From Spartobacteria bacterium (GTDB lineage: Bacteria > Verrucomicrobiota > Verrucomicrobiia > Chthoniobacterales > UBA10450), in assembly GCA_003167365.1 (NCBI GenBank), contig PMTM01000012.1, positions 65,255-129,254 on the forward strand: a stretch of 64,000 bases of DNA, in the 5' to 3' direction. The position numbers and the translations under genes were made by a program. Shown in pieces: positions 18,234-27,192 of this stretch. The notes beneath the pieces were generated by a model. It ran no database searches. It was given only the letters and a program-made list of their open reading frames with translations, and was not told the origin of the DNA. How positions within the stretch are numbered: position 1 is the first letter of the stretch; every line of letters begins with the position of its first letter.

Positions 18234-19105
18234 AGCACCACCTCCGTGCCGACACCCGCGTCGGTGAAAATCTCGAGCAAGACCGAGTGCGGAATTCTGC
18301 CATCGACAAATTGCACTTTTTCCACGCCGCTCTCGATTGCGGCCATCGCGCTGTCCACCTTCGGAATCATACCCTCCCCGATCACTCCGGTTCGTCTTAG
18401 CTCCGGGACTTCCATCAGTCGCAAATGAGTCATGAGCGTGTCGGGATCTGCCGGATTCCGCAAAAGTCCCGGGACATCACTCATGAAAACAAGCCGGCGC
18501 GCCTTGAGCGCAATCGCCGTCCTGGCCGCCGCGATGTCCGCGTTGCAATTGTAGATCTTGCCGTCATCGCCGCGGGCCGTAGGACTAATCACCGGAGTAA
18601 CGCTGCGCCGGATGCATTCGCGCAACGGCTCGACATCCACCTCGCTCACTTCTCCGACAAAACCGAGATCGAGTGGTTTTCCATCTACATCGAGTGGACA
18701 AAATTTTCGGCACCGGAAAATCTCCGAGCCGGCAAACCCGCGGGCTTTACCGCCGAAGCCCTCAATCGCCTTCGTGATTTCCGGATTGATCTCGCGCGAC
18801 AGTACTCGGTCGACAATTTCCGCGGTGGCGGTGTCGGTTACGCGGTAGCCTTGCACAAATTCAGCTTTCAGCCCGGCGGCTTCGAGCGCACGCGTAATTG
18901 CCTTGCCGCCGCCATGCACGACCACCGGATTAATGCCGACCGCTTCAAGGAAAACAACGTCTCGCGCAACGCGATGCCGCACCTCCGGATCCTCGGAATC
19001 CATGAAACTGCCGCCATATTTCACGACAAAAACCTGGCTGCGAAAACGCTGAATGTAGGGCAGCGCTTCCAGCAGCGTCGCAGCTTTGGAGATGATCTCT
19101 TCCAT
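18230..19105 (-). CDS. argB: N-acetylglutamate kinase
   Basis: Amino-acid kinase phosphorylating N-acetylglutamate, the second step of arginine synthesis. It shows VVKYGGSFM, VVVHGGGKAI, the internal NCNADIAAARTAIAL and FMSDVPGLL. I place the start at ATG 19105 (MEEIISKAATLLEAL), because GGAGG lies a few bases upstream; a longer in-frame ATG at 19150 would read into the upstream palindrome. The 3' end overlaps argD by 4 bp (GTGA), indicating translational coupling. Confidence 0.97.
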   Translation of the reverse strand: MEEIISKAATLLEALPYIQRFRSQVFVVKYGGSFMDSEDPEVRHRVARDVVFLEAVGINPVVVHGGGKAITRALEAAGLKAEFVQGYRVTDTATAEIVDRVLSREINPEITKAIEGFGGKARGFAGSEIFRCRKFCPLDVDGKPLDLGFVGEVSEVDVEPLRECIRRSVTPVISPTARGDDGKIYNCNADIAAARTAIALKARRLVFMSDVPGLLRNPADPDTLMTHLRLMEVPELRRTGVIGEGMIPKVDSAMAAIESGVEKVQFVDGRIPHSVLLEIFTDAGVGTEVVL

Positions 19106-19125
19106 TTCAGCCTCCGGGAATCCAT

Positions 19126-19193
19126 CGCACAACGACCACAAAGGACACAACGGATAAAAGATCGACGTCGTCCCCCTTTGTGACCGTTGTGCG
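19126..19193. repeat. 68-bp palindrome between argJ and argB
   Basis: Terminal inverted repeats CGCACAACG (19126-19134) and CGTTGTGCG (19185-19193) extend inward with CCACAAAGG facing CCCTTTGTG. It can form a long hairpin within the operon transcript, just upstream of the argB ribosome-binding site. The same 'CACAAAGGACACAACGG' style differs in sequence from the TGTAG-type family. Confidence 0.8.
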
Positions 19194-19211
19194 AAAATTC
19201 TGCATCGTTGT

Positions 19212-20576
19212 CTAACCGCCGAGTGTGGCCGGATCGTTCACATCGCCTTTATTGAATGTCACATAATTTTCCGTGAGATCGGCTGCATACAGGACAAACT
19301 CGCCGCGACCTGCGTGAAGATCGACATGCAGATCGAATTCCGGCGCGGAAGTAATCTTGGCGAGTTTCTGCAACGAGACATTCGTCGGGTTTCCACGTCG
19401 AAAACCAAAAATCACTTTGCGATCTCCGGGCTTGGCATAACCAACATCGACCATCGCTTCGTCAACCTTCGCTCCGGAATACCCAAGCGCACAAAGAATG
19501 CGGCCCCAATTCGGATCGCCTCCGCACCAGCTTGTCTTGACCAGCGAACTGTTTGCGATCGATCGCGCAGCGGTTTCCGCGTCGCGAGCATGGCGCGCGC
19601 CCCGCACATGCAGCGTGACGAATCGCGAAGTGCCTTCGCCATCACGCACAATCATCTTCGCTAATTCGAGACAAATATGATTAAGAGCAGCCTGAAACAA
19701 TTCGAATCGTGAATTTCGAGCTCCAAGCTTCGAATTTTCCGCCAATCCATTTGCCAGCATGATCACCGCATCGTTCGTGCTCATGTCGCCATCCACTGTG
19801 ATGCGATTGAAACTCTGCGCGATCGCGATTTCGAGAGCGCGCTTGAGCGAACCCGGCTCGATCGCCACGTCGCTCGTGATAAATGCAAGCATGGTGGCGT
19901 GTTTTGTTGCCACAGCCATTCCCGGCTGAATCATGCCCGCGCCTTTGCAATTGCCGCCGATGCGCACCCTGCAATTGTCGATCTTGAATTCGACGGCGAT
20001 TTCTTTGCGCCGCGTATCAGATGTCATGATCGCTTCGGCCACCTGTCGCGCATTGGTTGTCGATCTTGCCAGCAACGGCGCGCATTCGCGGATACCGCGT
20101 TCAACGTTTTTCATCGGCATGGCAATGCCAATGCGACCGGTCGAACAAACGAGAACATCTTGCGCACTAATTCTTCTGTAGCGGTAGTCTGTGACCGCCG
20201 ATTCTTTTCTGTTCCGGCGCTCGTAGAGCGCCGCTACAGCCTGCGCGGTAAGCCGCGTCATCTCTTCCGCGTCGCGCATTCCCTGCCGGCCTGTGCACGC
20301 ATTGGCGTTTCCTGAATTCACCACGATTGCTCGTGCAAATTTTGTCGCGGCGCGCCGCGCGCTAACCTTAACCGGCGCTGCGCATACCTGATTGGTCGTG
20401 AACATTCCCGCGACCGCGGCCGGAACGTCGGAAACGATCAGCGCGAGATCGCGTTTCTGTCCTTTCTCCGAACCCTTACCCGTGCCGATTCGCTTGATAT
20501 CGCAAAACACGGCGGCGGCCTTGAATCCACGCGGTGCGCAAATGGATCCGGGAATTTGTCGAAGCGAATTTTTCAA
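19212..20576 (-). CDS. argJ: Bifunctional ornithine acetyltransferase / N-acetylglutamate synthase
   Basis: Transfers acetyl from acetylornithine to glutamate (cyclic pathway). The self-cleavage nucleophile context KHATMLAFITSD (Thr) follows GNCKGAGMIQPGMA, and CLELAKMIVRDGEGTSRF and DPNWGRILCALGYSGA are conserved. TTG at 20576 overlaps the argC stop by 4 bp and gives a family-like N-terminus; an in-frame ATG at 20621 would overlap argC by 49 bp and is the alternative. Two oddities: a 62-bp palindromic element is translated as about 20 extra residues (YERRNRKESAVTDYRYRR) just before VLVCSTGRIG, and SKLGARNSRFE may be another repeat-derived insert. Confidence 0.96.
   Translation of the reverse strand: MKNSLRQIPGSICAPRGFKAAAVFCDIKRIGTGKGSEKGQKRDLALIVSDVPAAVAGMFTTNQVCAAPVKVSARRAATKFARAIVVNSGNANACTGRQGMRDAEEMTRLTAQAVAALYERRNRKESAVTDYRYRRISAQDVLVCSTGRIGIAMPMKNVERGIRECAPLLARSTTNARQVAEAIMTSDTRRKEIAVEFKIDNCRVRIGGNCKGAGMIQPGMAVATKHATMLAFITSDVAIEPGSLKRALEIAIAQSFNRITVDGDMSTNDAVIMLANGLAENSKLGARNSRFELFQAALNHICLELAKMIVRDGEGTSRFVTLHVRGARHARDAETAARSIANSSLVKTSWCGGDPNWGRILCALGYSGAKVDEAMVDVGYAKPGDRKVIFGFRRGNPTNVSLQKLAKITSAPEFDLHVDLHAGRGEFVLYAADLTENYVTFNKGDVNDPATLGG
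20177..20238. repeat. 62-bp palindromic element inside argJ
   Basis: Terminal inverted repeats TGTAGCGG (20177-20184) and CCGCTACA (20231-20238) enclose two hairpins (GCGGT..ACCGC and CGGCGCTC..GAGCGCCG) separated by a short T-rich spacer. It lies in frame within argJ and is translated without a stop. The same architecture is seen in intergenic copies at 42743 and 61127, and more divergently at 62966. Confidence 0.85.
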
Positions 20577-21643
20577 AGCAAACCGGCGGTCTCGTCGAAG
20601 CCACACATTAAATTGAAACACTGCACCGCCTGACCGCTCGTACCTTTGGTTAGGTTATCGATCGCGCTCATCACCACGAGCCGGTTCGTGCGATGGTCGA
20701 TCTTCCAGGCAAGGTCGATGAAGTTTGTGCCGACAACATTTTTCGTGTCGGGCAAGCGTTCACTGGCCAGCAAACGAACAAAAGGCTCGTCTCGATACGC
20801 GCGCTCATAAATCGACGCCACCTTCCCGAGGTCGATCTTACCGCGAAGATCGACATACATGGTTGAAATGATGCCACGATTTACCGGCACCAGATGCGGC
20901 GTGAATTGAATCGTGACCTTCTCGTTCGCGACCTGGGAAAGCTCCTGTTCGATCTCGGAAAGATGCCGATGTTTCGGCACGCCGTACGGACGGATGCTCT
21001 CGTTGCACTCGGCAAAGAGATAATCAGCCTCGACCTTGCGGCCCGCGCCGGTCACGCCGCTCAAACTCGTGACCACGATACGGCCAAGATCGACCGCCTG
21101 CTCTCGCACCAGCGGGAGAAGCGGCAGCAAAATGCTTGTCGGGTAACAGCCAGGAGACGCGACCAATTGCGCGCCGCGAATCTTGTCCCGATAAATTTCC
21201 GGCAATCCGTAGATCGCAGTCCCGAGCAATTCCGGGGCGGGATGATCGGCGCCGTAAAATTCCTTATATATATGAGCGTCGCGGAGCCGAAAGTCGGCGC
21301 TCAGATCAATGACGCGCGCGCCAAGATCGACGAGTGATTTAGCGATTCCAGCGGAGACGCCGTGCGGCAACGCGAGAAAAATAATATCGGCCTTACTGGC
21401 GAGCGTCTTCGGGTCGACGTCGGCAAACTCCAGCGCCTTTGCTTTTTCGTGATGGGAGAATCGCGGAAAAATTTGCGCGATCGTTTTCCCGGCAAACTGC
21501 CGCGACGTTACGGCGACGAGATCGACATCGGGATGTCCGAGCAACAGGCGCACCAGTTCTTCCCCGGCATAGCCGGATGCGCCGATCACCGCGGTTTTAG
21601 TCTTGCTGCGGCTGAGAACAGCCGCCTCTGCGGGTTCCTTCAC
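20573..21643 (-). CDS. argC: N-acetyl-gamma-glutamyl-phosphate reductase
   Basis: NADPH-dependent enzyme of the third arginine step. It shows the nucleotide-binding [17 protein letters not shown], the catalytic [13 protein letters not shown] and [11 protein letters not shown]. The start is uncertain. The frame stays open to ATG 21769, but that would leave no space for promoters between argC and the divergent floA (ATG 21772). GTG 21643 gives a 16-residue lead, part of which (AEAAVLSRS) is encoded by a palindromic-element half, so a repeat seems to have replaced the native N-terminus. First gene of the arg operon, overlapping argJ by 4 bp. Confidence 0.95.
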   Translation of the reverse strand: MKEPAEAAVLSRSKTKTAVIGASGYAGEELVRLLLGHPDVDLVAVTSRQFAGKTIAQIFPRFSHHEKAKALEFADVDPKTLASKADIIFLALPHGVSAGIAKSLVDLGARVIDLSADFRLRDAHIYKEFYGADHPAPELLGTAIYGLPEIYRDKIRGAQLVASPGCYPTSILLPLLPLVREQAVDLGRIVVTSLSGVTGAGRKVEADYLFAECNESIRPYGVPKHRHLSEIEQELSQVANEKVTIQFTPHLVPVNRGIISTMYVDLRGKIDLGKVASIYERAYRDEPFVRLLASERLPDTKNVVGTNFIDLAWKIDHRTNRLVVMSAIDNLTKGTSGQAVQCFNLMCGFDETAGLL

Positions 21644-21771
21644 AAGGCGCAATGGGTATTCCGTCTCGACGCGATTGCAACGAAAACGTTGTAGAGGCGC
21701 TTGTGGCAGCGAGCGCCGAAACTCGATTAAACTTTTCGCTGCGCCCAGAGTGGCATAAGTTCCAAACACTT

Positions 21772-22788
21772 ATGGATGCGCTTTATCTTGTCGGCGTTGC
21801 GGTGCTCGCGGTTTTTGGATTAGTTCTCGCGATCGTTCTTTTCAACTTCTTCGGTGTTTGGCTTCGTGCGCGTATTGCCAATGCGCCCGTGGGGATGGGA
21901 AAGATGGTCGGCATGCGATTGCGGCGCGTTCCAGTCGGATTGATTGTCGACAGCCGAATCACCGCGGTAAAAGCGGGTATCGAGATTCCAAGCGATCCGC
22001 TTGAAGCGCATTATCTCGCGGGCGGCGATGTCAGTCAGGTAATTCTCGCTTTGATCGCGGCCGACAAGGCCGGCATTTCGCTCGATTTCAATCGCGCTTG
22101 CGCGATCGATCTGGCCACGAAAGGCACCGGCAAGACCGTGCTCGAGGCGGTGCGCACCAGCATCAATCCAAAAGTCATCGACGTCCCCAACCCGGCGGCG
22201 GGCCGGCCCACCATCGATGGCGTGGCCAAGGATGGCATCGGCGCCAAAGTGAAAGCTCGGGTGACGGTGCGTTCGCATCTCGACCGGTTCGTGGGCGGCG
22301 CGACCGAAGAGACGATCATTGCTCGTGTCGGCGAAGGAATCGTGAGTGCAATCGGTTCGGCCGATTCCTACAAGGACGTGCTCGAAAATCCGGATCGCAT
22401 TTCCAAAGCGGTGCTGGCCAAGGGACTCGATAGTAACACGGCGTTTGAAATTCTTTCGATCGACATTGCCGATGTCGATGTAGGCGACAACATCGGCGCC
22501 AAACTGCAGAGCGAACAAGCGGACGCGGACAAGCGTATTGCCCAGGCGAAGGCGGAAGTGCGTCGCGCCGCTGCGGTGGCGGTCGAACAGGAGATGCGCG
22601 CCAGGACGCAGGAAATGCGGGCAAAAGTTGTCGAAGCCGAAGCGCAGGTGCCACAGGCAATGGCGGAAGCGTTCCGCTCCGGAAATCTCGGCATCATGGA
22701 TTATTACCGCATGAAAAACGTGCAGGCCGATACCTCGATGCGTGAATCGATTGCCGGAGGCGACAAACCGCGCGCAGAGGGAACGTGA
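21772..22788 (+). CDS. floA: Flotillin-like protein FloA (SPFH family)
   Basis: Membrane-microdomain scaffold protein. ATG 21772 gives 338 residues beginning [16 protein letters not shown], the usual FloA length; the frame is open further upstream but that sequence is not family-like. One N-terminal hydrophobic hairpin is followed by the SPFH domain ([49 protein letters not shown]) and a coiled coil rich in [14 protein letters not shown]. The C-terminus ([17 protein letters not shown]) is typical. It is divergent from argC and followed by a small proline-rich membrane protein. Confidence 0.95.
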   Translation: MDALYLVGVAVLAVFGLVLAIVLFNFFGVWLRARIANAPVGMGKMVGMRLRRVPVGLIVDSRITAVKAGIEIPSDPLEAHYLAGGDVSQVILALIAADKAGISLDFNRACAIDLATKGTGKTVLEAVRTSINPKVIDVPNPAAGRPTIDGVAKDGIGAKVKARVTVRSHLDRFVGGATEETIIARVGEGIVSAIGSADSYKDVLENPDRISKAVLAKGLDSNTAFEILSIDIADVDVGDNIGAKLQSEQADADKRIAQAKAEVRRAAAVAVEQEMRARTQEMRAKVVEAEAQVPQAMAEAFRSGNLGIMDYYRMKNVQADTSMRESIAGGDKPRAEGT

Positions 22789-22835
22789 GCAATGATAAGT
22801 AGCGACTAACTCCTCAACCTCTCAACTTCCGCCAC

Positions 22836-23417
22836 GTGCATCTCAATAATTGGATTTTCTTTCTGCTCGTGCTGGTGGCGATGTTGTTCCGATTGCTGGG
22901 GCGCGCGGCGAATAAAGCCAGCAAAGGCTCCGACAATACCAACAAAAGATCGACATCATCGCCGCCACTTCCACGCGCGCCAATTGAATCGGACGACGCA
23001 CGCATTCGAAAGTTCCTCGACGCGCTTGGCCAACCGGTTGGCTCAACGCCACCACCACCAGTGGCGCATCGAACGGATATCCCGCCGCGACCAGTTGCAC
23101 CGATCCAGCCGCCATCTCCGTATCCGCGCAATATTCTCAGTCGCCCCAAGCAACAAATTATCCCGTCCAAAACATCTCGCGAATCGACGCCCGTTTTTGA
23201 AGTTCAAGGACGATCCGCACCGGTCGAGTCGCAGCCCGAGATAAAAGCGCCAGTCAAAGCATATGCGCCTCCCACTCCGCCGGCGATCGGCGTGGCCCGC
23301 AGCGAAACAAGCATCGTTGCGCTACTTCGATCTCCCTCTGGTTTGCGCGACGCGATCGTTCTCCGCGAAATATTCGGGCCGCCGCGAAGCTTGCAGCCGC
23401 TTGATTTTGTGTTGTAG
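22836..23417 (+). CDS. Small membrane-anchored proline-rich protein
   Basis: Protein of 193 residues starting at GTG 22836. One N-terminal transmembrane segment (NWIFFLLVLVAMLFRLLG) is followed by a Pro/Ser-rich linker, then a conserved C-terminal block ARSETSIVALLRS-PSGLRDAIVLREIFGPPRSLQ. I do not recognise a named family; this block recurs, from memory, in Chthoniobacterales proteins next to floA. The last 45 or so codons are repeated about 1.1 kb downstream (24430-24582), on the other side of a PEP-CTERM gene. It contains an AGATCGACAT copy at 22947 read as RSTS. Confidence 0.7.
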   Translation: MHLNNWIFFLLVLVAMLFRLLGRAANKASKGSDNTNKRSTSSPPLPRAPIESDDARIRKFLDALGQPVGSTPPPPVAHRTDIPPRPVAPIQPPSPYPRNILSRPKQQIIPSKTSRESTPVFEVQGRSAPVESQPEIKAPVKAYAPPTPPAIGVARSETSIVALLRSPSGLRDAIVLREIFGPPRSLQPLDFVL

Positions 23418-23480
23418 AGGTGCTTGACGTCAGCAGCGCGAAATGGCGACTGCTATCATCAAAAATTAGCAACAGTGGAT

Positions 23481-24212
23481 TTACTTCGCCTTTGCCAAGC
23501 ACTTTTGGCGGTAGCCAAAAATCAAGAGGCTTCCCAAGCCAAAGCTTAATAGCAAGGTGCTGGAAGCAGGTTCAGGAACGTTAACGGTAATCGAATCGAT
23601 GTTTGCGCTCGCGGGGATAATTAGCGCACCGTTGTCCCAATTGCCGATCTCGACACCGGTTTCATAGACTCCGAGCTGGCCAAACGTGGTAGTCCCGTTG
23701 TATAAGATGCTATCAAGAGCTGATAGGGTGTCGCCGAAGTAGGTGTTCGTAGTGTGGGCACTTGGATCGGTATCGTAATCATAAAATACATGGATTTGAG
23801 AAGAGCCGTTTAGATCCGGCCCACCAAAGCTGACCACCCCGATGTAACTACCGTCGGGTGCATAGAGATAGGTAAGCCAGTAAGGTTGAGTTCCAGCCGG
23901 TCCGATGGCAGTGCCGAAAAGATCGTAACTCGCGCTAAGGGTACCTAAAGTTCCCAGTGTAGGAAGCCCAACGTTAGCAGCCCTGACATAGACCGCCGGG
24001 GCGTCAGCTGTAGGTCCGGTTCCGGAGTCAGGCGTGGAAAGCGCGGCGAGGGCCGGAGTTACCCCGGCTGGAGGCACATATTGCGCGTCAGGAGCATAAT
24101 GGTAAGTCAAGCCGCTAAGGTCGGTACCCGAAATGGTAGTCGCCCAGGAGGAGCATGCCATAAATTCCATGGCAGTTACACTTAATAGCAATCCGATATT
24201 TTTTATATTCAT
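23481..24212 (-). CDS. PEP-CTERM sorted secreted protein
   Basis: Exported protein of unknown function. From ATG 24212 (MNIKNIGLLLSVTAMEF) a signal peptide ends near SSWA; the mature part is Gly/Thr/Tyr-rich with no recognised enzyme motif. The C-terminus is a standard PEP-CTERM anchor: VPEPASSTLLL, a hydrophobic helix and YRQK. Such proteins are processed by an exosortase, which is not in this window. Base composition is visibly more AT-rich than the neighbours, and the gene sits between two copies of a duplicated segment, so recent insertion is plausible. An in-frame ATG at 24245 is a weaker start. Confidence 0.85.
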   Translation of the reverse strand: MNIKNIGLLLSVTAMEFMACSSWATTISGTDLSGLTYHYAPDAQYVPPAGVTPALAALSTPDSGTGPTADAPAVYVRAANVGLPTLGTLGTLSASYDLFGTAIGPAGTQPYWLTYLYAPDGSYIGVVSFGGPDLNGSSQIHVFYDYDTDPSAHTTNTYFGDTLSALDSILYNGTTTFGQLGVYETGVEIGNWDNGALIIPASANIDSITVNVPEPASSTLLLSFGLGSLLIFGYRQKCLAKAK

Positions 24213-24369
24213 ATATTCAATTCTTAAGCGCGCGATTTTACTCAAGCAAAATGACTGAGGTCAAGTCAATACGGCAAGATGTGTAAGATTCCGGATGTTC
24301 TTCGCTCCCGTCCGACGGCTCTAATTCCGTATCCGAACGCCAATAGCCGTTCTTCGAAGTTGCGAAAGC

Positions 24370-24585
24370 GTGCAGCTTGCCTCCGATCTCGCGTCTCAAA
24401 TCAAATCCACAGCTGAAACCTACGCGCTCGTAACGGAGCCAACACCCGCGCCAGCGCGAAGCGAGACAAGCTTCGCCGTGCTTCTTCGATCTTCCTCTGG
24501 TTTGCGGGATGCGATCATTCTCCGCGAAATATTCGGGCCGCCGCGAAGCTTGCAGCTGCTCGAGCTGGTGGAACAACAATTGTAA
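24370..24585 (+). pseudogene. Duplicated 3' end of the proline-rich protein gene
   Basis: The frame from ATG 24370 (71 codons) ends with ARSETSFAVLLRSSSGLRDAIILREIFGPPRSLQ, nearly identical to the C-terminal block of the gene at 22836-23417. DNA identity over about 130 bp is very high, including CGCGAAATATTCGGGCCGCC. The N-terminal membrane segment is absent. I read it as a truncated duplicate left when the PEP-CTERM block was inserted or recombined; expression as a soluble mini-protein cannot be excluded. Confidence 0.65.
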
Positions 24586-24625
24586 TAGGCTCGCCGCGTG
24601 AGTTGTAGCGCGGCGCGGCCGGAAC

Positions 24626-24635
24626 ATGTCGATCT
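24626..24635 (-). repeat. AGATCGACAW 10-mer, intergenic copy
   Basis: AGATCGACAT on the minus strand in non-coding DNA between the duplicated fragment and tRNA-Leu. It is one of two copies not explained by any gene. Confidence 0.55.
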
Positions 24636-24692
24636 TGCGGTGAAGCTTGCAACTGCGGTTCAAACTCCGTAATTTCCCGCCCGCTTCCCGCC

Positions 24693-24776
24693 GCCGGCGT
24701 GGCGGAACTGGCAGACGCGCTGGACTCAAAATCCAGTGATCGCAAGATCGTGTGGGTTCGAGCCCCTCCGCCGGCA
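24693..24776 (+). tRNA. tRNA-Leu (anticodon CAA)
   Basis: An 84-nt class II tRNA. The acceptor stem GCCGGCG (24693-24699) pairs with CGCCGGC (24769-24775), with discriminator A at 24776. The anticodon stem CTGGA/TCCAG encloses loop CTCAAAA, giving anticodon CAA, which reads UUG. A variable arm (GATCGCAAGATCG) and T-arm GGGTTCGAGCCCC follow. CCA is not encoded. The duplicated gene fragment just upstream suggests local rearrangement near the tRNA. Confidence 0.95.
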
Positions 24777-24837
24777 CTTCACGGGAATCAGAGCCCACCG
24801 ATTCTTAAACTAGAGCTAACTCGGTCGCGCTTTTCGT

Positions 24838-25248
24838 TTAGCCCGTCTCGAGATGGAACAGCTGTTTCACCGATTCTCGTGAGAGCACGATGATGGTGAA
24901 AACACCGAGAACCGTACCGAACGGCATGAAGATGCATTCAATACCCGCAACGATGAAGGCGAACCAATAGCGTTGGCGCTTCGCCAGCGCGCGACCGGCC
25001 CGGATAATACAAATCGAAACGGTTAGGCCAATCAGAAAAAATAATAAACCGATGCCGACCACAAACCAGCCAATGAATTCTGGGGGCGGTTCTTGTCCGG
25101 GCTTATAGGCAGTGTGACGCTGAGCGTAGATGAAAAATGAGCCCATCGCTGTGTAGAGCAACGGGAAAAAACTGAAAAGCACGGCCAATCCTCCGACGAT
25201 GTAGTGAAAGATCGATAAGAGACGAAGATGTTCGCTGTCCTGATTCAT
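24838..25248 (-). CDS. Small multi-pass membrane protein of unknown function
   Basis: 136 residues with about three to four hydrophobic segments (IVGGLAVLFSFFPLLY, FVVGIGLLFFLIGLTVSICI, FIVAGIECIFMPFGTVLGVFTI). The N-terminus MNQDSEHLRLLSIFHYIVGG and C-terminus LSRESVKQLF are conserved in many unrelated bacteria as an uncharacterised membrane protein, to my recollection. It lies 2 bp downstream of the DUF885 peptidase gene, so the two are likely co-transcribed. Confidence 0.8.
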   Translation of the reverse strand: MNQDSEHLRLLSIFHYIVGGLAVLFSFFPLLYTAMGSFFIYAQRHTAYKPGQEPPPEFIGWFVVGIGLLFFLIGLTVSICIIRAGRALAKRQRYWFAFIVAGIECIFMPFGTVLGVFTIIVLSRESVKQLFHLETG

Positions 25249-25250
25249 CG

Positions 25251-27077
25251 CTATGAACCTTGTTTCGATTTAATCCAGCGATCGACCAGCTGTTCGAGAA
25301 CATCCAACGGCACCGGTCCGTTTATCAGCACCACTTCGTGAAATTGGCGGATGTCGAATTTGCTGCCTAATTGCTTCTTCGCTTTTTCGCGCAGCTCCAG
25401 AATTTTCAACATGCCGATCTTGTAGGCGGTCGCCTGGCTCGGCAGGACGATGTAACGGTTGATTGAATCCACACAATCGGCCTGGCTGTTCGGCGTGTTG
25501 TCCGCCAAATATTTGATCGCCTGGTCGCGCGTCCAATGTTTCGCGTGAATTCCCGTATCCACCACCAATCGCCCGGCGCGCCACAGTTCGAGCGACAATC
25601 GTCCGAAGTCCGAGTAGGGATCCTGATACAATCCGATTTCTTTCGGCGTCAGCTCGCTGTAAAGTCCCCACCCTTCGGTGTAAGCCGTGTAACGAAGACC
25701 GAATTTGCGGAACTTCGGAATGCCGGTGAATTCCTGCGCGATCGCGATCTGCATGTGATGGCCAGGAATACCTTCGTGATGCGCGAGCGATTCCAGTTCG
25801 TAGGTCGGATTGTCATGCATGTGCCGCAGATTGACATAAAACATTCCGGGACGTGAACCATCGGGCGCAGGCTGCTGATAAAATGCTTTGCCGGCCGAGC
25901 TTTCACGAAATTTCTCAACTGCTTTAACCTGGATGTCCGCTTTCGGCTTGGTCACAAACAATTCATCGAGGCGCTTTTTCATCGTATCGATGATCTCGAC
26001 CGCGTTCGCGAGATACTTCGCCCGGCCTTCATCGGTATCGGGCAGATAAAACTGTGGGTCGTCGCGCATGAACTTGAAGAACGCCTGCAGATCTCCCTTG
26101 AATCCGACTTTCTCTTTTATTTTGCGCATTTCCCCGTGAATGCGCGTGACCTCCTTCAGCCCGATCTCGTGGATTTGATTGGCCGTGAGATCGGTCGTGG
26201 TCGTCCGGCGCAACGCGAATTCATAGAACGGGCCGCCATCGGGAAACTTCCACACCCCGGCATCGTCCGTGGCGCGCTTCTCCAAATCCTGCAGATACGC
26301 GATCAGTTTTTCATAAGCAGGTTTTAACGAAGTGGTCAGCGCGTTCTTCGCCTCGCTCAGTAATCGGTCGCGCGTAGCCGGATCGACATCTTTCAACGCG
26401 CCGACCTTCTTCGAGAAATCGTCCAGCAACGGACTGTTGGCTCCGGCCGCGTCGAAAGGTTGTCCTTGAATCACTTTCCGCGATGCGTCGATCACCAGCG
26501 GGAAAACAAACTTCGGCGGAATCACGCCGCGATCGGCGCGGGTTTGCAGATTAACGAGAAGCTGGTCGAACAATTTCGGAACGCCGTTGATCCGCGCGAT
26601 GTACGCTTCCGCGTCTTTCACATTGTCGATCTTGTGAATGTTGATCAGAAACGTCGGCGTCTCGGAATGGGCGCCATACATTTGATTCACCGGATAAGTA
26701 TCGAACCGAAAACGGAAACCTTCGGCGTCGCGCTGGACGTCATTCTCGAAAAGCTTGTAGCTGAGCTGGGTTTGCGGATCGAGCGCGTCGTAATCGAAAT
26801 CGCGCTTCAACGTCGCCAGGTTCGATAATTCCTGGGCGAGATCGCCGGCAGCCCGCGCGTCCGAAATGTCATCCCACTTGTCGTAATCGGTCTTGAGGCC
26901 GAGACGCGACGCGACTTGGGGATGACGCGCGACGTAATCATCGAAATTTTTATCGAAGAACTCGTTAGCGCGTTTGGATTCCGTCGCGATTTGCTCAGGC
27001 GTGTAGGTCTTTCCCGCAGCAAAGCCTGCGGACGCGAACGCCAAGCAGATTATCAAGCTTACAATAGTTTTTTTCAT
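25251..27077 (-). CDS. Secreted DUF885 family peptidase-like protein
   Basis: Exported protein of 608 residues with a clear signal peptide (MKKTIVSLIICLAFASAGFAAG). The DUF885 hallmarks are present: LAHHEGIPGHHMQIAIAQE, a gluzincin-like metal-binding helix, then TEGWGLYSE downstream supplying a further Glu. The C-terminal AYKIGMLKILELREKAKKQLG and FHEVVL-NGPVPL-VLE are typical. Members are thought to be zinc carboxypeptidase-like enzymes; the substrate is unknown. It has an AGATCGACAA copy at 26623 read as KIDN. Confidence 0.9.
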   Translation of the reverse strand: MKKTIVSLIICLAFASAGFAAGKTYTPEQIATESKRANEFFDKNFDDYVARHPQVASRLGLKTDYDKWDDISDARAAGDLAQELSNLATLKRDFDYDALDPQTQLSYKLFENDVQRDAEGFRFRFDTYPVNQMYGAHSETPTFLINIHKIDNVKDAEAYIARINGVPKLFDQLLVNLQTRADRGVIPPKFVFPLVIDASRKVIQGQPFDAAGANSPLLDDFSKKVGALKDVDPATRDRLLSEAKNALTTSLKPAYEKLIAYLQDLEKRATDDAGVWKFPDGGPFYEFALRRTTTTDLTANQIHEIGLKEVTRIHGEMRKIKEKVGFKGDLQAFFKFMRDDPQFYLPDTDEGRAKYLANAVEIIDTMKKRLDELFVTKPKADIQVKAVEKFRESSAGKAFYQQPAPDGSRPGMFYVNLRHMHDNPTYELESLAHHEGIPGHHMQIAIAQEFTGIPKFRKFGLRYTAYTEGWGLYSELTPKEIGLYQDPYSDFGRLSLELWRAGRLVVDTGIHAKHWTRDQAIKYLADNTPNSQADCVDSINRYIVLPSQATAYKIGMLKILELREKAKKQLGSKFDIRQFHEVVLINGPVPLDVLEQLVDRWIKSKQGS

Positions 27078-27192
27078 AGCCGTTCCCTTCCTCGCACAAC
27101 GTCCGCACAGGACATCCAGTGCTTACTATTGACAGGCTATCTCGCGTTTGGTCAATCTGCGTTTCGACTGTTGCGCCTTCCACCGATTGCCT

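Noticed and set aside
18230-19150. Longer argB start at 19150
   Set aside because: The extra 15 residues (MCPLWSLCDGF...) are read from the intergenic palindrome, and GGAGG favours ATG 19105.
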